Shown: one piece after another, positions 33,903 through 45,100 of the stretch
Layout: every line of letters starts with the position of its first letter
Position numbering within the stretch: position 1 is the stretch's first letter
Assembly: GCA_963691705.1 (NCBI GenBank)
Contig: OY829540.1
Span: 43,932,158-43,996,157, forward strand
DNA: 64,000 nt
Direction of reading: 5' to 3'
DNA from: Viola odorata
Lineage: Eukaryota; Streptophyta; Magnoliopsida; Malpighiales; Violaceae
The notes under the pieces: generated by a model
Database searches by the model: none
What the model saw: only the letters and a program-made list of their open reading frames with translations
What the model was told of the DNA's origin: nothing
Made by a program: the position numbers and the translations under genes

Positions 33903-34424
33903 TCAGGCAGTGGCTAGGAACGGTCGCCCTAGAAGGGCATCTGATGATTTAGTGGAATGTGCATTTTCCATGGCAATGACGTAGAAGTCCGCTGGAAATA
34001 GAAATTCACCCACTTGGACCAAGACATCTTTGATAACACCCTTAGCGTAAACAACTGAACGGTCAGCAAGTTGGATGGCGAGCCTAGTGGTTTTCAGAGG
34101 TTCGAGGCTAAGACTATTGTAGATTGTCAAGGGCATGACATTGATGCATGCTCCTAGATCACACATGGCTTTACCAATATCGACGGTGTTGATTTTGTAA
34201 GGAATAATTAACATCCCTTGATCTTTGCACTTGGGAGGAATCTTCCGCTGTATGTGGGCAGAAATATTAACCCCCACGCTTATCTTGTTGACGCCGGCTA
34301 ATTTGCACTTGTTCGTGCACAATTGTTTTAGGAATTTGGCATATCTGGCACATTCTTGACTGCTTGCAGGAGTGGAATGTTGACGATCACCTTGCTAAAC
34401 ATATCAAAGATTTCACGATCCTCC
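33903..34424 (-). pseudogene. D: aspartic protease, cut by E
   Basis: Open 34322-33903, with the active-site block DLGACIN, QLADRSVV, and LLGRPFLATA at the end. Upstream, the conserved YAKFLKQLC block (34320-34345) is shifted. The coding sequence is interrupted at 34424 by E and resumes at 49616 with the gag C-terminal linker. Confidence 0.88.
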
Positions 34425-34968
34425 TGATAAGATTCAGAGTTCTGGAGGATCGGGGGTAGGAGTAGGGCCGCTCAGAGTCACTGTAGTTGCCGTCAGATGT
34501 ACCTGCAAAGCGCCGGAGGGGGGGCTCCGGCGTAAACACTCCGATGCTTAAGTTAGTATGGCTGTTCAAAATAGCAGAGGTTCCAGTAGCGATCTTAGGC
34601 TTAGCTTGCGTTTCAAATGGTGGGGTATTTATATGCCACGCGAGGGAGTTACCTCTAGGGGGAGGCGTTATCGGGGGAGATAACGCCTCAGGTGACGTCA
34701 TGGGTGGTAGCTTCAAGTGACGTCATGGGCGGTAGCCTTGAGTGACGTCATGACTGTCCTGGGATGGGATAACACCGTGCGTGTGGATAGAGGACGCGTG
34801 AGACCCCTCTCCCCACTGATGTCGACCATCCCTTGGTTCCTTTCCGGCTGAGGGGCGTCAACCTTCCCTGGGTTCCTTGCGGCTGACCCCTAGCAGGCGC
34901 GGTAGGATTCCGACCGTTACACCGGTACAAGGACGATAATACCCTTGGGGTTGCCTTAATTATTGTCA
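34425..34968 (-). repeat. E: 3' LTR
   Basis: 544 bp, pairs with 49089-49615. On the minus strand it starts TGACAATAATTAAGG and ends CTTATCA. A minus-strand TATAAATA lies at 34626-34633. The tract before it (minus CAGTTGGGCATG) is a weak candidate PPT. Confidence 0.93.
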
Positions 34969-35108
34969 CATGCCCAACTGAAAATGAGCCCGAGTGTTTA
35001 CCAAGGGCTATCACTTCAGCTTCCTTCCAGATTGTGCCTGTCGACTCGCACGATAACGGATGGCTCTGTCGCCGAGGAGCACGTCCTTTCACTGCCTTTT
35101 CTTGAGAC

Positions 35109-35116
35109 TTATAAAT
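35109..35116 (+). promoter_or_regulatory. E: TATA-like box upstream of antisense ORF 1
   Basis: TTATAAAT lies 60 bp before the ATG at 35176, just inside the 3' LTR. It reads on the plus strand, against E's own transcription. Confidence 0.4.
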
Positions 35117-35175
35117 TCAAATTTTCCCCGAGCCAATTACACATCTTTTCAACATTTCTTCCTAGCATTTTCATT

Positions 35176-35631
35176 ATGGAGGGTCTCACTAAGAACTTTC
35201 TGATCTCCAAAACCCACACTCTGAAGAACCTTAATGACGGTGACGTCAGCTTTCTGGAAAATGTACTAATCAAGACGTCCGAGGACATTCTGGAGCTTCA
35301 AGGGATGCTGACTCCCCTTCGGTCCAGGCTTGGTGCGGCTTCTCGTGAGGATTTGAATCCTCTAGAAAATGTGTCAAAGTTGGCTGCTGCTGTCTCCCGC
35401 ATCGAGGTGGTGATCACCATGCTGCAGTAGAGGAAGGATCTGTTGAACTGCTGCTTGAAAGGCATGGGGATTTCTTCCACCGAGCTGGCCTCTGTGGCGG
35501 ACGCTTTGAGGGAGGTCCCCACTATGGTGGAGGATGACGCGCTGGATCCCAGGCTGGATTGTCGGTCGTCGCCGCCCTATCCTTTCTTCTCTTTGCATGA
35601 ATGTATGCCCAGGCCGTTAGGCCATAAATGA
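35176..35631 (+). pseudogene. E: antisense ORF 1, small helical protein
   Basis: Unrecognised protein. A single frame of about 151 codons starts MEGLTKNFLISKTHTLKNLN (35176), with one in-frame TAG at 35428-35430, and ends at a TGA at 35629-35631. The sequence is Leu/Glu/Asp-rich and probably helical (FLENVLIKTSEDILELQGML). The stop codon is followed at once by AATAAATAAA (35631-35640), a good polyadenylation signal, and a TATA-like box lies upstream. That is a compact gene layout on the strand opposite to gag-pol. Function unknown. Confidence 0.5.
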
Positions 35632-36038
35632 ATAAATAAAACGTCTTTCTTTATTGGAGTCGTAGTTTTTCACAATGTGCCAGTTGACACTTCGGTTGAT
35701 TGCCACATCAGCCCAACTGAAAACAAGTCTGTCCTTGGTTGGACACTAGTAATGGTTATCCTCGCAAACCGTTCTTCATTAATTTCGCGCCGCCTGTTCA
35801 GTATCAACTGATTGGGCAGTTTTTTGGTGCTCATCGATCAGGGGGAAACTCCAATAGGCGTGATCACAAGATCCAATTCTGCGATTCATATTATTTTCAG
35901 AACGCATCAATTCTCTCAAAAGTTGTGCGAGAAGATGGAAAGGCTTCTCCTCCTCGGCTATTTAATGGGATTTTTTCTCTCCCTTTTTTCTGTTCATCTT
36001 CTTCTTCATATTTTCCTGTTAAAACCATTTGTGGTTTC

Positions 36039-36350
36039 ATGGCCGATTCATACTCTTTAGACCTTGCTGAATACGGTTCTCCCCCAACTCCTCTAACCTC
36101 ACCAGATTCTGATAATCCTCCTTCACCCTCATGCCTGAAGAGGCGATCTCCTCGTCGTAAAAGTCGTAAGAGGTCGAGAAAGGGAAAGGCTTCGAAGACG
36201 GTCGATCCCTCTCCTCCCTTTTATATCCCACCTGTTCAGAAGGGTGATGCACTGTTTCCTCACATTGATCATTTCATGGAAAGGAGTTCTGCCAGCAATA
36301 TCGGTGCTGATACCATGGCCTTTGCTGCCAAAGAAAGTCAAGCTCGCTAA
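36039..36350 (+). CDS. E: antisense ORF 2, small basic protein
   Basis: An open frame of 103 codons starting MADSYSLDLAEYGSPPTPLT. It has a Pro/Ser-rich N-terminus, then a strongly basic stretch (KRRSPRRKSRKRSRKGK) that could act as a nuclear-localisation or nucleic-acid-binding segment. A TATTTAA box lies 80 bp upstream (35959-35965), and a pyrimidine-rich leader precedes the ATG. It may be a separate gene or the first exon of the paralogue at 37117. I do not recognise a family. E's gag-pol lies on the other strand. Confidence 0.45.
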   Translation: MADSYSLDLAEYGSPPTPLTSPDSDNPPSPSCLKRRSPRRKSRKRSRKGKASKTVDPSPPFYIPPVQKGDALFPHIDHFMERSSASNIGADTMAFAAKESQAR

Positions 36351-37116
36351 AACTGGGTCAGAAGAGGCACGTTGAGGAACCTTTCCCGCCTATTGCCGAG
36401 GAGTTTCCATCCTCGGATGGGGGATACTGCTATTGGTCTTCCTATTGGCCTGACGATGATTAATCTGGCATATTGTGCCTTTCTGTAGATGCCGTATGGC
36501 TTTTATGAAATGGAATTACGCTTTTCGTTTCTCTCCTTTCTTAGTCGCCCTTCCGCGTTAACTCCTTCCGTACTTGGTTAGTTATCTCTGAGAAGCTGGC
36601 TGTCGCTTGATGTAACCGTTCTATCAGCCTCCAGTCAGTAGCTATCTTTCTTCGAAGATATAAATGCTTAGTTATAAATATCTTTCTGCGGTTTTGCCAT
36701 GTGTCATTTTCTGCTTTGCACACGTCTTGTTTTTACAGGCTGTTGGATACTCAGGTCAACCTTTAAAAGGGAACAACTATTTTCTTTTAACACTTTTGCT
36801 CGTGCTTTGAAATTCTTCCCCATCATCCTCTCTTTTATGCTTCTTCTTTTATTCGAAGAAAATTTCTTCAACTACTCATCGTCGTCGGCGGTCTACACAC
36901 TGCTTTCTCATTCTAGGTATTTTGCTCCATCTTCCTCAGATTTTCTTCTCATTGGTTCATTATGCATATGACTAAAGATCATAGGGGTCTTTAGATACCT
37001 ATAGACCCAGAAATCGAGAGAACACCCAGTCTCTTTACTTGTGAAATCGTTCTGAAAGCTGCGTTGAAGGGTCAGGGTATCACTTTTCCTCCAGGTTATT
37101 CCTTTAAAGTTCCTGA

Positions 37117-38742
37117 TTGTCCAAGAGTGATAGGATGGTATATTTTAAGATGTTCCTTTATGGTTTTCGTTTTCCCATTCATGAGTCTGTAAAGAAGTTG
37201 CTGCGTCAGTATGATATCGACCCGGCTCAGATAACCCCTTCCTCCTGGTGCGGAATTTACGCCTTTCTTCGCGCTTGTGAATTGCAGGGTGTACTTACTC
37301 CGTCTGTTAATTAATTCTGCAAATTTTTTAGCTTCAAGTGCCGCAACTGTTTGGTTGATATCGCCCCGAGGTGGAATGACGCATTCGTGCAGTCATTCTG
37401 GCAAAGGTTTCAGGGCTTCGAGGAGACTGTAGCGGATTGGAAAAGTGGCTTCTTCATTGTTAGAATGCCTTTCCGCCCTTGGCCCAGGGGCTTTAACCGC
37501 GGGCTTGTCGATTCCGTCTGGGTAAACCCAGCAGTGTTGTCTAGGGATAAGTTAGATCAGGCCAATGCCTTGCTAGAAATAAATTTCTCCTTCTGTATCC
37601 GAGAGTTTGCCCTGTACTAGCTTATGACGGAGTGTATTATATGTGGGTTTCTTTCTTTGTGTTATCATTTCAACTTGCTCATTACTCTAACATGTCTTGT
37701 TGGCAGATGATACTGAAGATCAACCGCTTGGAAGGGATGGCGCTCCTTTAAATGTGACACCGCTTCAAACGCTACCGGCCTCTCCACCACCCGAGAGTTC
37801 CAGCCGTTAAATTATTCACCCAAGAAAGAGGAGGACTAAGACAGTTGTCGCGAGAGGGCGCGATATTCCTACTCAGGCCTCTAGCTTTCTCAACAATTGG
37901 CTACCGATCCGAAGCAAGAAAATGATCACGAGCCGACCCGAAACTAAGATAGCTGAGAGCGATAGCGAGGAGATGGACATCAAGATAGAGACTCGCCTCC
38001 ACTGACTGGTGTCCCTGACTCTCCCATTTCCTCTTATATTCCTGACGTGGTCGTGCCGATTCCCTACCCGAGCATTCCTTCTGACCCTCCTACAAAGGGT
38101 CCCCAACCATTATTCTTTACATCCATTTCTGGCATCGGTGATTCCGTCGAAAGTTGCTTTCCTCCTTTTGTCGCCAACCTTTCTCCTCAAGGCTCCCAAG
38201 GGGTAGCTTCTTCTTACCGACTAGATCTGTCCACCTTTGGTACTAGCGGACTTCGTGCTCTAGGGATATCGGATCCGTTATCGTGAAACCAGTCGGTAGG
38301 CTCCCTGGTGGGTGAGATATTTGGCTCTCCCAAAGATAAGGAGGAATTATTGCGGCTTCCCCCCGATATCCAACATGCACGGGTTCTGAATAACGCTCTT
38401 GTTAGTTTCCGCGAAATGCATTATTTTCTCAGGGCTCATGGTGACAAACTTCGAGGTTCCCCCAGCTCAAAGGAGCAGTTAAATGCCACCCTGACCAAGG
38501 TGACGGAGTTGACTCGGCTTCAAAGCCGTACCCAGGCAGAGTTGAACGACTGTCGCGCCGAGCTTGCAAGAGAAAAATCAAAGGGGAAGGCCAAAGTAGA
38601 ACTTTTGGAAGCGGAATTGGCGGTGGCTAAGGCTGAGTTGGTGGCGGCTGACAAAATAAACTCTTTCCTTCGTGAGGAGATATCGGCTCGCGACACGGAT
38701 CTAGCGAAGGTTCCTTCAAAGATAACCGAGGCGTCTCCATGA
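37117..38742 (+). pseudogene. E: antisense gene 3, decayed paralogue with Transposase_28-like domain
   Basis: Degenerate relative of the gene at 39389. The first part (37117-37620) is one frame with a TAA at 37312-37314. It shows FLYGFRFPIHESVKKLLRQY, DPAQITPSSWCGIYAFLRAC and VDIAPRWNDAFV, matching the other copy block by block. The likely intron around 37617-37707 ends TTGTTGGCAG. A Pro/Ser- and Arg-rich linker follows with stops, then a coiled coil (38308-38742, ELTRLQSRTQAELNDCRAEL onwards). The N-terminal domain resembles the Pfam 'putative gypsy type transposon' family (Transposase_28) found in antisense ORFs of Tat elements. Function unknown. Confidence 0.65.
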
Positions 38743-39209
38743 TTAGATTAGGCTGACGCTAGAGAGGACTTTACTTCTTGCATTTCTCCCATCGATCTTT
38801 GGCTCGATTCAGTTTGTAATAATCGATGATGCTTGTCATGTATTATTGTCTGTAATTCTTTCTTGAACAAATAATCTTTATTCTGCTCTTTTGTGTTATC
38901 TTGCCAGCTACTAGTTCGATTATCGCCCAATCGCGTTATCTCAATCATCGCATCTGTCTTATTTTGAAAAATTGATTCTACTTTTCAGAGCATTTAATGC
39001 TCGGGATTTTCTCATTAATGCAAAAGAGGGGTCATGATGATCCGAAAGACACGTGCCAACTCGTAAGGGCGCCAAGAGTTAGCGTGCCCTAGGAATTGGT
39101 GAGATCAAAGCATCCTCTCGCTTCTCAAGAATCGTACTCATTACCTACGCTTGTTCTTTGAGACGCCACAACGACTGTTACAACAGTCGTTTTACTTAGC
39201 TTTTGAGCC

Positions 39210-39216
39210 TATAAAA
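39210..39216 (+). promoter_or_regulatory. E: TATA box of antisense gene 4
   Basis: TATAAAA, about 175 bp before the ATG at 39389, followed by a pyrimidine-rich leader. It is on the plus strand, opposite to gag-pol. Confidence 0.55.
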
Positions 39217-40091
39217 CCTAACACTTGTTTCTTTTTTCCACTTTTGTCATTTTACTCTCTCCATATCCTTCTGAGTCGGCTTCTATTTCTCATTTTCATC
39301 ATCTGGGTGTTTAGAGCTCCTCTTCTTAGAAAGGTACTTATTGTTTATTTCTGTCGTCTTCTTCATCTTTTTACGTTTTATTTCTGCCATGGCTAGAACT
39401 CGTCATTCTGAGTCTAAATCCGTCGACGAGGAAAATATTGAGAATACCGTTAGTAGCATTACTTCTTTAACCGCTCTCAATGAGTATCTAGCCGATCATC
39501 ATGCTAGTATTCCTGAGGGCAATATGGTCTCCGTCGCCCCTGAATCATTACGCTTGAACAGCATTTTAACCGGTAATCGTAGGGTTCTATATGCCCAGAT
39601 GTTTCGCTATGGTTTACGATTTCCTGTTGATCCCTTTGTAAAACAGTTGCTTACTGCTCTTGATTTGAATCCTATTCAGTTGACCCCAAACGCATATTGT
39701 TGTGTCTATGCCTTTTTAGAACTTTGCAAGTACAAAGGGATTAACTCTCCTTTCCTTTTGCTGCTTAAGTCTCTTTTCAAACTGTACAGTCGTCGGGGTG
39801 TGATAGCGATATCGCCCCGTTACGACGATGACTCACTTAAAAACTTCACCTGGAAACTCCTTCACCTTGAGTCCTCCATTGAAGATTGGAAAAAGGAATT
39901 CTTTGTTATTGACCTTCCTGACCCCTGGTGGCGATCTGGTTTTAATCAAGGCATCAAAGATAGTGCCTGGGGTCGGCGGGGGGCACTTCGCCAGCCTGAG
40001 CGAGGCTGGCTGGATAAACTATTCCAGCTAGAAATCAGCGTTCATACTCGCAATTTGGCATGCGGGATGGACATCCAAACCTGCATCAGAC

Positions 40092-40161
40092 GTGAGTGTT
40101 GTGTTGTTTTCTTCATCGTCGTAATCGGTACTAACGCTAACGTTATCTCATGATTATGCAG
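40092..40161 (+). other. E: intron 1 of antisense gene 4
   Basis: 70 bp, GTGAGT at the start and TGATTATGCAG at the end, phase 1, T-rich as plant introns are. Confidence 0.65.
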
Positions 40162-40511
40162 CAATTGATCCTAACCAGAAGCCCGAGAGCGTCAGGAAAC
40201 GGCTGAGAAGGGCTCAACAAAGGAAGGAAAAAGAAGTTGTTGCCGCTGCTGCAGCCGCGATTAATTTGACTGTACCGCCTGTTGCTACCGCGAGTCTCGT
40301 CCAGGTATCTTCTTCCCCAGTTGGTGAGGAGTCCACCACTATTCCTCTTGGTGTTCCTACCGTGTCAGTTGCCGCCTACCCTGTTCAGGCATCCTCCTCC
40401 AGGGCTCCAACAAAAGGAAAGAAAAAGAAAAGGACAAGAAGCGTTGCCGCTCTCATTCCGTCTTCAGACGCGGCGGCTTCCTCAGAAGTGCTTGTTAACG
40501 ATATCATTACT

Positions 40512-40614
40512 GTAAGTGTTTCTCTCATAAATGCGTTATCTCACCCATTGCCTTTTAATGTCATTCTTGCGTTTTCTTTTAATTTCTTATCCCTCGCTTC
40601 ATTTTCCTTTGCAG
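40512..40614 (+). other. E: intron 2 of antisense gene 4
   Basis: 103 bp, GTAAGT at the start and TTTTCCTTTGCAG at the end, phase 0, T-rich. Confidence 0.7.
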
Positions 40615-41690
40615 GACACCACTACTTCTTCCACTCTCGCATCCCCAACAAACAGTATGAACTTGGGCAACATATTGAATCGTCCTGCGAAGAGGGCGCG
40701 ACCTGACGTGGGGGGCGCGAGTTCGCTGACCGGTCGCGCTGATACATGGAGGGGGGGGAGGGGGAACACAATGTTGCCTTTAATTCCACGATGCCTTCTG
40801 GGGATCAATCTTTTGATTTTCTTGGGGGCATTGGTGCTCCAGGGCCCTTCGAGTCCTCACTGCATTCCTTTGACACCTCGGTTACTCCCTTTTCGAGTGG
40901 TTTGGGTTTCAGCGAAGATTTGTCTGGTTTCTCACCTCACGGTTCCTTTGGGCTTCATGAGGGTACTTCTTCTCTCCAGCCTCCATCTCCCCCTACCTTA
41001 GTTTTTATTCCTTCTAGCGCCCCGATGCTTCGGCACTTTGGGAGAGGGGTTGTCGCGCCTCACCTTATAGCTGATCTGAGCTCGATGGGCGAATTCGGTC
41101 CTGTCACTCATCAGGTTGGCTTGTCCAAACTGCGTAGTTCTGGGTTTCCGGCGGTTGGGGGCGATAGTTCCATCGAAGTTTCTTTTCTCTTGGCTTCTTA
41201 TGCAGTAACACCCCGTGAAGAGCAGGAGGCATTCCTCTCTCAATCCGCGGACGAGCAGGTAAATTCATTGCGCTCCAAGCTCTTTACTTATTTCTCTGAG
41301 TTTCATTACTGGGAGGAGCATATGTCGCATAAGGTCGCTTCCCTTTCCGCCTCCTTAGACGGGCTTTCTAACGAGCGAGAGGAAAAGGAGAGGTTATTAA
41401 AGGAACGCCAGAATTTGTTACTGGCCTTGGCGATGGCCTGGAAGGACCAAAGAGAGGCGTGGGAGCAGGCGTCTGCTGATAAAACTAGGAGTGTCACGTT
41501 GGAAGAGGAAAAGACAACCTTGATAGCAAAGAAAATGGCACTGGAGGGAGAGACGGTAGAGAAATGTATGTGGTACGTTGAGAACACTGCCGCCCTTACT
41601 GACGCTTTCATGAAGAAGTTTGCCGATCTCACGGACGAGGGCTTTTGCCAAGCTAAGGCAAAGGGCTACCGAAGTCAGAGGAGTTCATAG

Positions 41691-42559
41691 GACCGACATA
41701 CCTCGGGCGTTATTGCTCTTTTTCTTGATCATCAAGAGTCGTCCATTTTTGTCCTTGTCTCTTGAACTTTAAAGTTTTAGACTTTTGTTTTTGTAACCCC
41801 TCAAGGGTATTTGTGAACAATCATATATTCGGCTTCATAATTTCTTTTGTTGCTGATTTCCTTTCCTTATTGACTCTTCTTCGAGCTCTTTCCATATGAC
41901 AGTGGCATCATTATCGCCACAAAAATGTTGACAAGTCTGCTACTTACTGCCGCAGAATAACGGATTTCCATATGAGTATGCCAATTACCCCTTGGCTACC
42001 TATTTGATAAAATCATGGATTGTGATGATGGGTACTTCAGGAGATATCGCGACATGATCTCAGCATGCGCATTTCAATTATCACTTAGTAGATAACCTCC
42101 GCGATAACAATCTTATAGAGAAGAAGCGCGGTACCCGCCGCTTCCAGCTTCCCGCAATACATAGCGTATAATCATATTGTCGTAGATGTTCTCAGTCAAT
42201 GGCCAAGGATGCCATGTAGATAGATTCCACTATATCCCTTTCCGTGGGAATATTTTCCAGAGAGGGACATAGTGCATATGTTCTTTAGATCACGTTTCCC
42301 GAGCCACGATAACGAGAGCGTCAATCTCTTCGTTGTCTGAATAATATCTCTGCACATTCTCAATTATAAGTCATTAGTAAAATGACATGTACTAATAGAC
42401 AATAGTTACCCATAGGAGCCTCCTTGCCTCCGTCTCAGGGTGTTGTCGTTGACGTCGCTCGTATCGCTTTCTCCACCAGCCATCTTCACCAGGGATTCCC
42501 CATCTGGTTAGTCACTGGAATTTCGTGATTCTTCGTGTTTCCATATTTCCACGATCGGC
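41691..42559. other. E: spacer between antisense gene 4 and the tandem repeat
   Basis: About 870 bp with no coding signal on either strand that I can support. It would hold the 3' end of the antisense transcript. Confidence 0.6.
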
Positions 42560-43080
42560 CTGGAAAGTGCCTCATCTTAGTGAGTTGTCGGATCAAGACA
42601 GGCTATCACAAGGCTAGGTTTTTCACTTTCAGGCGTTGTCCTCACATCCCGGAATCGTGCCCTTGTCTTAGTGAGCCGTCTGTATTAGCCCGGTTATCAC
42701 AAGGATAGGATTTTCACTTCCCGGATGGAGTTACTATCTCTCTGGGGCGTGCCTCCCCTCGGCGAGCCGTCTTCACGAGTACGGTCGATATGAGGGTAGG
42801 ACTTTTCACTCCCAGGGATGCCGGGACGTGCCTCGTCTTAGTGGGTCGTCTATGTTAGCCCGGTTTACCACAAGGATAGGATTTGCACTCCCGGTGGCGT
42901 CGGGACGTGCCATCGTCTTCATGGCCCACCTATGTTAGCGTGGCTACCACAAGGATAGGACTTTTCACTCCCGACGCTAAATTTTAGGTGTGTCAGGGCG
43001 TGCCTCGTCTTAGTGAACCGTCTGATCAGGACCGACCATCACAAGGATAGGACTTTTCACTCCTGGCACCCTTTATTATC
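42560..43080 (-). repeat. E: 79-93 bp tandem repeat
   Basis: Six units anchored on GTGCCTCGTCTTAGTGAGCC and CACAAGGATAGGACTTTTCACTCC. Anchor positions are 42567, 42657, 42749, 42828, 42907 and 43000. Period varies (90, 92, 79, 79, 93). It lies between pol's stop and the antisense genes, the place where Retand and relatives carry amplified repeats. Confidence 0.9.
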
Positions 43081-43175
43081 TGCACACAGTCAGCCACAAA
43101 ACACACAAGAATATTTTCTATTCGAGCGTTAGCGCTGTTAGCGAAATGTGTAGAGACATATCAAAGTCCAGCATG

Positions 43176-44344
43176 CTATAATTTCAAACGAGCTATATTC
43201 CAAGAGTTAGGCAAGGGAGTACCATCAAGTGTTTCCTAGTGATATGCTCCCTTCCCAATGACACGGGTAACGCGATATGGCACGTCCCAATTTGAACTGA
43301 GCTTCCCCATGCGCTGACCAGCTGTTATTTTGTCTATGAGTACCATGTTACCTGCTTTCAGTAACCGCCATTTTTCGTTTGTAATGTAGTGTTTTTAGAA
43401 GGGTTTCCTCTTGCCATTCTGTTAACGCATCTAGGTTAGCTCGTAACCTTTCCTCATTCAGTTCCTCCCTGAAGTACGCCACGTCGCAGGCTTAAAGTAC
43501 CGATCTCCACCGGTGTGACGGCCTCAGTGTCGAAGGCCAATGCGAAAGGTGTTTCTCCAGTACTGGTTTTGACAGTCATGTGGTACGCCCACATCATATA
43601 CGGCAGTTCGTCTGCCCATTTCTTTTTAGACCCTTCCAAGTTTTTCTTGATACCACTAAGGATACTCTGGTTTGTCACCTCCGCTTGACCATTGGTCTGC
43701 TGGTGGGCCACGGAAGAGAACCTTTGTTCAATCTAGAATTCTGCACATTGGTCTTTAAAGAATCGGCTGGTGAATTGCGTCCCGTTGTCGCTTACCAGCA
43801 CACGGGGTACACTGAACCTCATGATAACTTGGTGCTTAAAGAAACGCCAAATTTTCTCCATCATGATGTTCGCCACCGCCTCTGCTTCTGCCCATTTCGT
43901 GAAGTAATCTACCACCACGACTACAAATTTCAATTGAGACCTTGCCTTTGGGAACGGTCCTAGGATATCGATCCCCCATTTCGTAAAAGGACAAGGGGCC
44001 ACGATTTCAAAGATTTTCGTGGTGGGCTATCGAGGAATCCTAGAGAACTCTTGACACTTTTGACAAGTCTGTACATAATTGTGGCAATCTCTTCGAATGG
44101 TTGGCCAATAAAATCCTGACCGAAACACTTGTGCGGCCATGGTTCCACCTGATGCGTGCATACCGCATATTCCTTCATGGATTTCTCGCAAGGTGTGAAG
44201 GCCTTCTTGTTCTGTTATACACTTGGCCGCTGGGTGAGAGAAGCATCTCCAAACCAGCTCCCCGTCATAATATGTACACCGTGCCGCTTGTTTCAGCACT
44301 TTTTTTTTCTCAGCATTATCTGTAGGTAACTCTTCATGTTTCAA
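43176..44344 (-). pseudogene. E: integrase
   Basis: The zinc-binding part (44344-44027) has HEGICGMHASG and CQKCQEF. The core (44002-43733) has WGIDILGPF and VSDNGTQF. The third acidic residue lies in NGQAEVTNQ (43711-43454). The C-terminal part is shifted near 43480 but continues recognisably (GKLSSNWDVPYRV, VIGKGAYH, a TAG, ETLDGTPL, NSWNIARLKL) to a stop at 43176-43178. All DDE residues are intact. Three breaks of frame are visible. Confidence 0.92.
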
Positions 44345-44401
44345 ATATTTTATTACGGGGATTCCCCAGTCATTTTCGACTTCTTCAACGCAAAGTGACT
44401 C

Positions 44402-44896
44402 CTACTCTTCCATGAAGGAAGGTACCGATATTTCTCGGTAGTATACACCCTTAGCTATGGGTGCTTCCGGGTTTGCCGCAAGTTTGGCAAGGTTGTCTAC
44501 CTCAGCGTTATCCTCTCGAGGGATATGATCGAAGCTGACTCGCATGCCACTTTTCTTTATTTCCAACAATTCGTGCTTCACCTTAGCGAGATATCGCACC
44601 ATGATAGGCTCTCTAGCCTGAGAGTGTCCCAAGACTTGGTCTATTATCAACTTGGAATCTTCACAAATCTTTAATTGCAAGTCTCCCATCATTCCTGTAT
44701 CGTGTATAGCCTTGTTGGATAAGTTTCTTCCGATCCTGAGCCCAGCCAATAGTGTCTGGTATTCTGCCGCGTTATTAAATAACGACTGTAGAATCCTGAT
44801 GGCGTATCGTATATGTATGTCACGTGGTCCGATCATGAAGATCCCCGCTCCAGCGGATTCTTGGTTCTTGGCCCCATCCACGTGGATGACCCACAA
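44402..44896 (-). pseudogene. E: second RNase H (archaeal-type, Tat-specific)
   Basis: An open 164-codon domain with the RNase H1 residues in order: Asp in VIHVDGAKNQESAG, Glu in NNAAEYQTLL, Asp in CEDSKLIIDQV and Asp in EDNAEVDNLAKLA. The presence of this extra RNase H between the usual one and integrase is a mark of the Tat lineage, where it was acquired in addition to the original RNase H. The domain itself looks intact; flanking frames are broken. Confidence 0.9.
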
Positions 44897-45100
44897 ATTA
44901 GTGTAGGTTTCAGGGAACGGGAGGTCTAGGTTATCCTTTTCCTCTTTGGTTAAATCCGTCAGAGGGTCTTCCGTGAAGGTACACTCCGCTATGAAGTCTG
45001 CTAGAATTTAGGCTTTCACGGAGGGTCGATTTTTGTACCGCAGCCCATATTGCTCAAGTTCAATGGCCCAAATTAGCATTCTTCCCAAAGACTCAGGTTT

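Larger units (their letters stand above)
39389..41690 (+). pseudogene. E: antisense gene 4, three exons, Transposase_28-like domain plus coiled coil
   Basis: ATG at 39389 in good context (GCCATGG). Exon 1 (39389-40091) encodes MARTRHSESKSVDEEN, then the domain with VLYAQMFRYGLRFPVDPFVK, LTPNAYCCVYAFLELCKYKG, GVIAISPRYDD and WKKEFFVIDLPDPWW. The GTGAGT...TGCAG intron (40092-40161) joins exon 2 (40162-40511), an Ala/Ser-rich linker with KGKKKKRTR. The GTAAGT...TTTGCAG intron (40512-40614) joins exon 3. Both joins keep the frame. In exon 3 a one-base shift in a G-run (about 40748-40765) leads to the frame ending at 41690, which has a long coiled coil (about 41230-41600). The shift may be a mutation or a homopolymer error. 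The domain family is known from antisense ORFs of Tat elements. Its role is unknown. Confidence 0.7.

Noticed and set aside
40531..41001. Separate membrane protein overlapping antisense gene 4
   Set aside because: The hydrophobic reading after 40765 is out of frame with the coiled-coil part and appears only because of the G-run shift.
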